A stretch of DNA of 64,000 bases, taken from assembly GCA_031841125.1 (NCBI GenBank), contig CM063113.1:32819312-32883311 (forward strand), given 5' to 3'. The notes under the pieces were generated by a model. It made no database searches, was not told the origin of the DNA, and saw only the letters and a program-made list of their open reading frames with translations. This document shows, piece after piece, positions 59,701 to 64,000 of this stretch. The stretch is from Acanthococcus lagerstroemiae. Lineage: Eukaryota > Arthropoda > Insecta > Hemiptera > Eriococcidae. The stretch's first letter is position 1; the number at the start of each line of letters is the position of its first letter. A program made the position numbers and the translations under genes.

Positions 59701-61906
59701 TTTTTTTAGTTCTATCAATTCTGTTATTCAATTTCCATAGTTTGCTTCATTTTTCACTTACCATTTTTGTCATTGATTTTCTCAACTGAGTATCGGTTTT
59801 CAAGAAGGGCCCATCGCCTACGGGGACCCTGAAGTAAGATAGACTTTCTTGAAAACCGGTACTATAATTTTTAAATCTGTTTAAGTTCAGATGTAAGTGA
59901 CATGTTATTACTTCGGGATTAGTCTCTCATCAGCGCTTCGCATGTTCCATTTCCATACTACTAAGGATCTCAAAACGGAATTACCCTTAATACAGTGAAA
60001 GCAATTCCGCATAATAAATATGCTTTGTCAAGTCTATTAATTGTTACAGTCTGTTCGGTTGTCCAATGGCTGGTAAGTTACGGCAGTGTGCTGTGGTGCA
60101 TGTGTTGTGTCCTGTTTTCCTATTGGTTGTTAAAGTATGTTTTAAATGTCCAACGTCTGGTACGTTGTTATTCATGTGAAAAGTGGTCCACTGTCAAGTA
60201 AAATTAGAACTGGTCAATGTTCTTAGATGTAGTTAGCTATCTGTCCGTTTTCACTGAATTTTCTGGGTAGGAACATTCTACCAAGGACCGGCACCAGAAT
60301 TCTTCTATGGGAGTGTACTTTATGGTGCCGATCCTTAGAAAATGATAAGAATACTCATTTGAGCTAAATTTTTTCGAGTTATACGAGGATTTCTGTGAAA
60401 AAATAATATTCTGAACGATAATGACAGAGAAAAGAAATTATTACCCAAATTCCATCCCTTGCAATCAGCTGTATGTTTCTGCCTGTTTCTTTTACACACC
60501 TAAGTCATAATGCTATATGTTCACAATCAAATCTGTAGACTTCATTGCAGTCTTTCTTAGCTTTTGTCTGTACTTTGTTACTGTGTCTTTGTTTGGTCGT
60601 TGGCAGTTTTTTACGTCATGTTACATGGTCAGAAATTTTCAGTATTTTATCAGTGTGTTTTCCTATGCATGATATTACTACTGAGTATTTTTCTTCCTCT
60701 CTGTTCACAATGTTTTTCGTTTACCAATCTGTTACTCTTTCCATTACATTGTCGACAAAAAAATATCTACTACATCAGTAGAAGAGTACTTTTGATTGAA
60801 AGTTCTACTCGATTTTGCAGTTTTCATCACTTCATTTCTGTCAATTCAATAACCAATTCACATAGGAAATAAGAGACAGCGGGGAAACTGTTCAGCCCCA
60901 CGAGCACAAAAGAAACTCATCACAGGCCTAGACTGGCACTTCATCCACCGGTTTAAGTTTAAATCCAATAGTCAGAACTTCCCACATCTCAAACAGAGAG
61001 AAAATGTCGTGCCAAGAAATCTCAATGCTTTATAAAGTGAAAGGTGTGGGTTTCATAACCGTGAGCTGACTTACTTGTATCACTGGAATGTGAGCATTCA
61101 ACTGAGGAGTTGGTTTTGCAGCGTTAACCACAATTTGATATCCCATGGCAAAAACCGAATTGAACAACGCTGTAAGGTCAACATTCTCATAAACCAACAA
61201 ATTTCAAGCAAACGTCACAGATGATATTGAATAAATCTAGATAATTACCATCCGTGGCAGTTTCCTTCTTATTATAATTCGCATCATTTGTTGCTGTGAT
61301 TACGTCAACATTACTGATGATGTTCTGCAACACCTTCTCCCAGAGTAAAAAATAAACAGGAATGGTTACGTCTTGAGAAAGCATTGTTTTCTCTAGTTCG
61401 ATGATATTCTACGAACAGAAAACCTTCGTGTAAGAATTCAACTAATTCACAACAGAAACACGGTAAAACACGGTTTACCATTTTCTCATCACTGGACAAT
61501 GATGACATGTCCTTGGGTAACATAACCAGTAAAGCACCGGCCTGTTGGGCGATATCTTGAAACCGGTAATTGGTGAGATCCTTCAAACGTGTTATGACAC
61601 AATGACGAGACGTTTTCCAAGTCGTTATGCTCTTCGCCTCCAAACTAAATGAGCTACTACGACATCCTGCGGCACGAAAGAAGTTTTCTTAGAAGTATAT
61701 CACATAAAAGAGACACTTCAGAATGAAAGGGAGGAGAAACACCAACCATGAGAAACACCATAGAAATTGAACTGCTGCATTCTGTAGATGGAGAATTCGT
61801 TAGATGCATTGGAATACTGGATCGGCACGAACAGAAATATTAATGGAAATGTAAGGAGTAAGGATGTGGGTATGAAACTCTTGAGAAACTCGCATATCTC
61901 ATCCAT
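56704..61906 (-). CDS. NCLN: Nicalin, complete 12-exon gene
   Basis: The gene encodes the BOS-complex subunit nicalin, an ER membrane glycoprotein that works with NOMO and TMEM147 in multipass membrane-protein insertion (established for the family). Exons: 61,906-61,747; 61,666-61,479; 61,408-61,249; 61,169-61,075; 59,353-59,267; 59,191-58,967; 58,882-58,775; 58,696-58,553; 58,480-58,334; 58,257-58,136; 57,111-57,016; 56,821-56,704. All junctions are GT-AG, all phases join, and the sum is 549 aa (human ~563). Landmarks: N-terminal hydrophobic anchor, [65 protein letters not shown], then the C-terminal membrane span [19 protein letters not shown]. The M28 fold is present, but the catalytic Glu-Glu position reads GG in [11 protein letters not shown], so no peptidase activity is expected. 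The last exon could instead splice at 56,743 (CAG|GTACTA). Confidence 0.93.
56708..56713 (-). terminator. AATAAA overlapping the nicalin C-terminus
   Basis: The last codons and stop of the nicalin model (CGAATAAAATAA) contain a poly(A) hexamer. If used, the 3' UTR would be very short; if not, an additional 3' exon may exist. Confidence 0.3.
59789..59863. repeat. 75-bp inverted-repeat element in nicalin intron 4
   Basis: AGTATCGGTTTTCAAGAA (59,789-59,806) pairs with TTCTTGAAAACCGGTACT (59,846-59,863) with one mismatch. A GGGCCC/GGGACCC pair lies inside. It would form a strong hairpin in the transcript. Confidence 0.75.
60283..60336. repeat. 54-bp inverted-repeat element in nicalin intron 4
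   Basis: AAGGACCGGCACCA (60,283-60,296) pairs with TGGTGCCGATCCTT (60,323-60,336) with one mismatch, around a 26-bp loop. Confidence 0.7.
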
Positions 61907-62932
61907 GACTAGGTTGAGCGATATTGATTATTCGTTTTTGTAGAATATCACAATGTGGGTGGGCAACCACTCGACTCACACTAGTTATGAAGAAATAATA
62001 AAATAGTAAAGATTTGGAAGGTGATACCGGATTTACTTCGATCGCATCGAGTTCACGCAGTGGCTGGCACTACCCTAATCAGTAATCAATATTCAACTTT
62101 CTCAATTCTAAAACATGTTCTTCGGTACAATGTAAACTAAGTACAATTATTGAACCTTGGACAAATGGAACATTAAATTACTTGATCGACAAGAACTGCC
62201 GTCCTTTCAGAAATCTGATTCTAATTGCAAAACACCGAGGACGAAGACACGAAGAGTGGAAAACCGTCTTGAAGACCGAATGCGGAAATACTGATAACAT
62301 ATCGTGTGAGTGACAAATAAAAAGTACACAAACGGTACACGTACAGTCTAGAAAAAGTACTTCCTTTGTTAATAAATTCTATTACTTAAGGTCCGTTCTT
62401 GTGTGACTGTAGAGAAAACATATACCCTATTTTAAAATCAACATTGCTTTCAATGATAATCACTACGTCACTCAGACTTGAATCAATGTCATTCGCTGAT
62501 ATCTTGACTCTGAATTTTAATTGGTCTTCTTTTTTTGTACAGTGTTACCAGAGAGTAATAACCCAATTTCAATTTTCACTTTTCACAAAGTTTCTCTTAT
62601 CATGTTATCATCAATACTTTTATTTTTTGGTTTTATTTCTCTTCTCTCTTGTGTTATCACGTATCAGTTCACTGAAAGAATCCTATTGATTTTATCAGAT
62701 TTTATGCTATTCGCTGCTTTAAGTCTAAAAAATTAATGACAGTTGTTTAATTTAAGATCTAACAATGTCACGAGAGTATCTCAATGATTGCGATTCTCAG
62801 TCTGAAGGTCCTGATCGCATATCATATCTATACAGACGGGTTATAAGTTGACTTCTTGACAGTTATAACTTGTGAGTACTTCTGCTGCTATTCGTTGTCA
62901 CATCAGCCTTCGGAAGTATTTCAGTTCGCAAC
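61907..62932. promoter_or_regulatory. Shared upstream region of nicalin and the zinc-finger gene
   Basis: Nicalin starts at 61,906 on the minus strand and the zinc-finger reading frame at 62,933 on the plus strand, so both promoters and 5' UTRs must lie in or near this ~1-kb divergent interval. No TATA box or CpG-rich core stands out. A donor-like TTGTGAGTA at about 62,868 could end a 5' UTR exon of the zinc-finger gene. Confidence 0.4.
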
Positions 62933-63963
62933 ATGTACTCGAACAATTCATCAGTCCAGAATACGAGTTTCCCCAGCACTTATGATACGACTGCCCTATG
63001 TTCGAGTAATCCGGCTTCTTCGACTCTCACATCAGTTGTCAATGAAGGCGAATCATATCCTACAAAGACTAGTGTAAGCAATTCTTTCTGTTGATGTTAA
63101 TAAATCCCTACAGTTACAGACGTATTGCTGGTAACTACAAATTCTCCGCTACGGAATCTGAAAGCATCTCACTTGAGACCGTTTCGTTCTACTTCAGGAA
63201 ACACAAATTACTACCTTCTATTTGTAATTTCTTTCACGAGTTTAGTATCTATCGTATGTAGTCACACTATTGTTAATTTGATGTCACTGCTCGTATCTTA
63301 CCAGGATATTCATTATGTGCATTTTGAAAACGACTGTTTCAACTTGGAATTCTCTTTCAGGTATCTTCAGAAAGTTACCAATCGAATTCACAAACAGAAA
63401 CGTCTTCTGCTGATCGACCATACATGTGCGATCTTTGTGGTGCGACTTTCAAGATCAAAAGGTGTCTTCAAAGTCACGAGGCTTCTCACTCAGACGTCAA
63501 ACCTTTTGCCTGCGGCATCTGCAACGCCGCCTTTAAGCACAGGCACAACCTGTTGAAACACGAACGCATTCACACCAACTACAAACCGTATCTATGCACG
63601 TTCTGTGGCTCACGGTTCAGCTTGAAGGATACGCTAACACGTCACATTCCTATTCACACCGGCGAGAAAAAGTACAAATGCGATTTCTGCGACGCCACTT
63701 TCATTCAAAAGTTCCATTTGCATTCGCATGTACGCGGGCACACCGGAGAGAAACCTTATAAGTGCGAGTTTTGCGACGAGAAGTACACGAATAATACGTC
63801 GCTACGAAACCACATGAAATACCACACGATCGACAAGCCATTCAAATGTCGTATCTGTAGCGAATGCTTCAGGTCGAAGTTGGCACTATACGACCATATC
63901 CGAACACACGTACCCGAAGGTCAAAACGAAGAGCCGCAAGATCAGTCAGCGTCATTAGAGGCG
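62933..63963 (+). CDS. C2H2 zinc-finger protein, 5' part, six fingers (partial)
   Basis: Exon A starts after an acceptor at 62,923-62,924; ATG at 62,933 gives a Ser/Thr-rich segment (MYSNNSSVQNTSFPSTYD...) to 63,073, donor GTAAGC. Exon B (63,361-63,963) follows TCTTTCAG in the same phase. It encodes VSSESYQSNSQTETSSADRP, then six consecutive C2H2 fingers, each CX2CX12HX3H: CDLC, CGIC, CTFC, CDFC, CEFC and CRIC. HTGEK-type linkers are present after fingers 3 and 4. It ends QDQSASLEA|GTAAGT, so the gene continues past the window. A sequence-specific nuclear DNA-binding protein is expected; targets are unknown. The start ATG is uncertain because the frame is open back to the acceptor. Confidence 0.88.
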
Positions 63964-64000
63964 GTAAGTCGATAGTCGATTAGAGATTATGATGATATGG

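Larger units (their letters stand above)
59354..61074 (-). other. Nicalin intron 4 (1.72 kb) with two palindromes
   Basis: The longest intron of the gene, bounded by CAA|GTAAGT and TTCTAG|GGA. It contains two short inverted-repeat elements (59,789-59,863 and 60,283-60,336) and otherwise unremarkable AT-rich sequence. Open frames at 60,545-60,872 are not coding. Confidence 0.75.

Noticed and set aside
63125..63556. 143-codon plus-strand open frame overlapping the zinc-finger exon
   Set aside because: It lies in another frame from the six C2H2 fingers and spans the intron and exon; the finger frame is clearly the real one.
1..64000. CRISPR array, operon or prophage content
   Set aside because: No regularly spaced identical repeats with unique spacers, no bacterial gene clusters; introns and eukaryotic transposons dominate.

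Overview
This window is eukaryotic nuclear DNA from an arthropod, most likely an insect. Coding sequence is split by GT-AG introns, the background is AT-rich and gene-poor, and decayed transposable elements are everywhere (RTE-type and Jockey/CR1-like LINEs, tRNA-derived SINEs, Helitron and hAT relics). I cannot name the species. Roughly 95% of the window is non-coding. I see no operon, CRISPR array, phage or bacterial feature.

Region by region. (1) 1-20.3 kb: no recognisable gene; hAT-like miniature elements, inverted-repeat elements, a Jockey/CR1-like LINE 3' end (11.4-12.4 kb), an RTE LINE relic on the minus strand (15.1-17.1 kb) and a CpG-rich patch near 14 kb. (2) 20.3-44.1 kb, plus strand: one small gene for a putative secreted, tyrosine/glycine-rich protein. 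One coding exon is at 20.36-20.44 kb and the last at 42.22-42.34 kb, with a 21.8-kb intron and a ~1.8-kb 3' UTR. The intron holds a SINE with a perfect 15-bp target-site duplication, paired miniature transposons, AGACT-rich degenerate repeats and an unexplained CpG-rich island at 29.3-30.85 kb. (3) 44.4-53.5 kb: a second minus-strand RTE LINE split by an ~0.9-kb insertion carrying a Helitron helicase remnant, several hAT relics, and a possible first exon of an unknown minus-strand gene (51.3 kb). (4) 53.6-54.0 kb, minus: the 5' end of a gene for a small secreted protein. (5) 56.7-61.9 kb, minus: a complete 12-exon nicalin gene (549 aa predicted), the best-supported gene here. (6) 62.9-64 kb, plus: the 5' part of a six-finger C2H2 zinc-finger gene, divergent from nicalin and running off the window.

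The genes do not form an obvious pathway. Nicalin belongs to the ER membrane-protein insertion machinery (BOS complex), two genes encode likely secreted small proteins of unknown function, and the zinc-finger protein is a probable nuclear DNA-binding factor. I do not see a clear new biological system. The best leads are the two unrecognised secreted-protein genes, the intronic CpG-rich island and the dispersed AGACT-rich repeats.
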